Positions 23,854 through 23,944 of a stretch of 23,944 nucleotides of DNA are shown piece after piece. The notes beneath the pieces are model-generated. The model was not told the origin of the DNA, did not search any database, and saw only the letters and a list, made by a program, of their open reading frames with translations. Source of the stretch: an uncultured Odoribacter sp. (GTDB taxonomy: Bacteria; Bacteroidota; Bacteroidia; Bacteroidales; Marinifilaceae); NCBI GenBank assembly GCA_947176455.1, contig CAMWQQ010000003.1:1-23944 (forward strand), in the 5' to 3' direction. Position 1 is the first letter of the stretch. Each line of letters opens with the position of its first letter. The position numbers and the translations under genes are program-made.

Positions 23854-23944
23854 TTAAAGCAGGGCAATCTCTTCCGGTGTTAGACCGGTAGAGGTGGCGA
23901 TGTCTTGTGCGGAAAGGCCTAATTTTTTCAAATTGGAGGCAATT
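23854..23944 (-). CDS. C-terminal tail of a second Rpn/PD-(D/E)XK nuclease family protein (partial)
   Basis: Only the last 30 codons are inside the window, running in from the right edge on the minus strand. The peptide begins IASNLKKLGLSAQDIA and ends TGLTPEEIALL before TAA at 23856-23854. It has the same helix-turn-helix-like tail as the Rpn-family gene near the left edge (MPLKQIAELTGLSLEEIGKL). Many Rpn-type proteins of Bacteroidota end this way. The nuclease core is not visible, so the family is inferred from the tail only. Confidence 0.65.
   Translation of the reverse strand, partial: IASNLKKLGLSAQDIATSTGLTPEEIALL

Noticed and set aside
23847..23864. Bidirectional terminator between the TolC-like gene and the right-edge gene
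   Set aside because: CCCTG/CAGGG gives only a 5-bp stem with an 8-nt loop and no T-tract, overlapping the coding end of the minus-strand gene.

Overview
The window is a compact, fully coding chromosomal segment from a member of the Bacteroidota, most likely order Bacteroidales. Three things point there. Many genes are preceded by the Bacteroides-type sigma box TAnnTTTG (with a TTG/TTTG element about 19-21 bp upstream where visible), and Shine-Dalgarno sequences are weak. Several proteins are forms typical of the phylum: an NfnA-NfnB-type fusion flavoprotein, a stand-alone MnmD, an RluA-type protein with a long coiled-coil N-terminus, and Rpn-type proteins ending in REEG repeats. I cannot place the genus.

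Layout. 1-1752: the 3' part of a fused PyrK/NfnA + GltD/NfnB flavoprotein, followed by a very long terminator hairpin. 1879-2760: an Rpn/PD-(D/E)XK nuclease-transposase family gene with its own promoter. 2768-4514 (minus): a low-specificity threonine aldolase and the tRNA methyltransferase mnmD, translationally coupled. 4578-5658 (minus): a pair of half-size CHR-family (chromate) transporters. 5841-8310 (minus): a two-gene unit of a large YbjN-like/SHOCT-like protein and a trypsin-like protease carrying a zinc ribbon and a YbjN-like tail. 8520-10052: ybaK-like Cys-tRNA(Pro) deacylase and mutY. 10083-11702 (minus): the RluA-family pseudouridine synthase. 11799-12416: a CatA-like acetyltransferase. 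12559-18231: parE, parC, aroK and a nitroreductase lipoprotein in close succession, ended by a strong T8 terminator. 18433-23843: a complete RND tripartite efflux operon (adaptor, pump, TolC-like outer membrane factor). 23854-23944 (minus): the C-terminal tail of a second Rpn-type gene running off the right edge.

Most of this is housekeeping: translation quality control, base excision repair, chromosome decatenation and aromatic amino-acid synthesis, plus envelope efflux. The least explained unit is the protease/YbjN-like pair at 5841-8310. It looks cytoplasmic, has an intact catalytic triad, and its domain combination does not match a system I can name. No tRNA, rRNA, CRISPR array, insertion-sequence ends or prophage genes were seen. 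No gene-free stretch exceeds about 210 bp.
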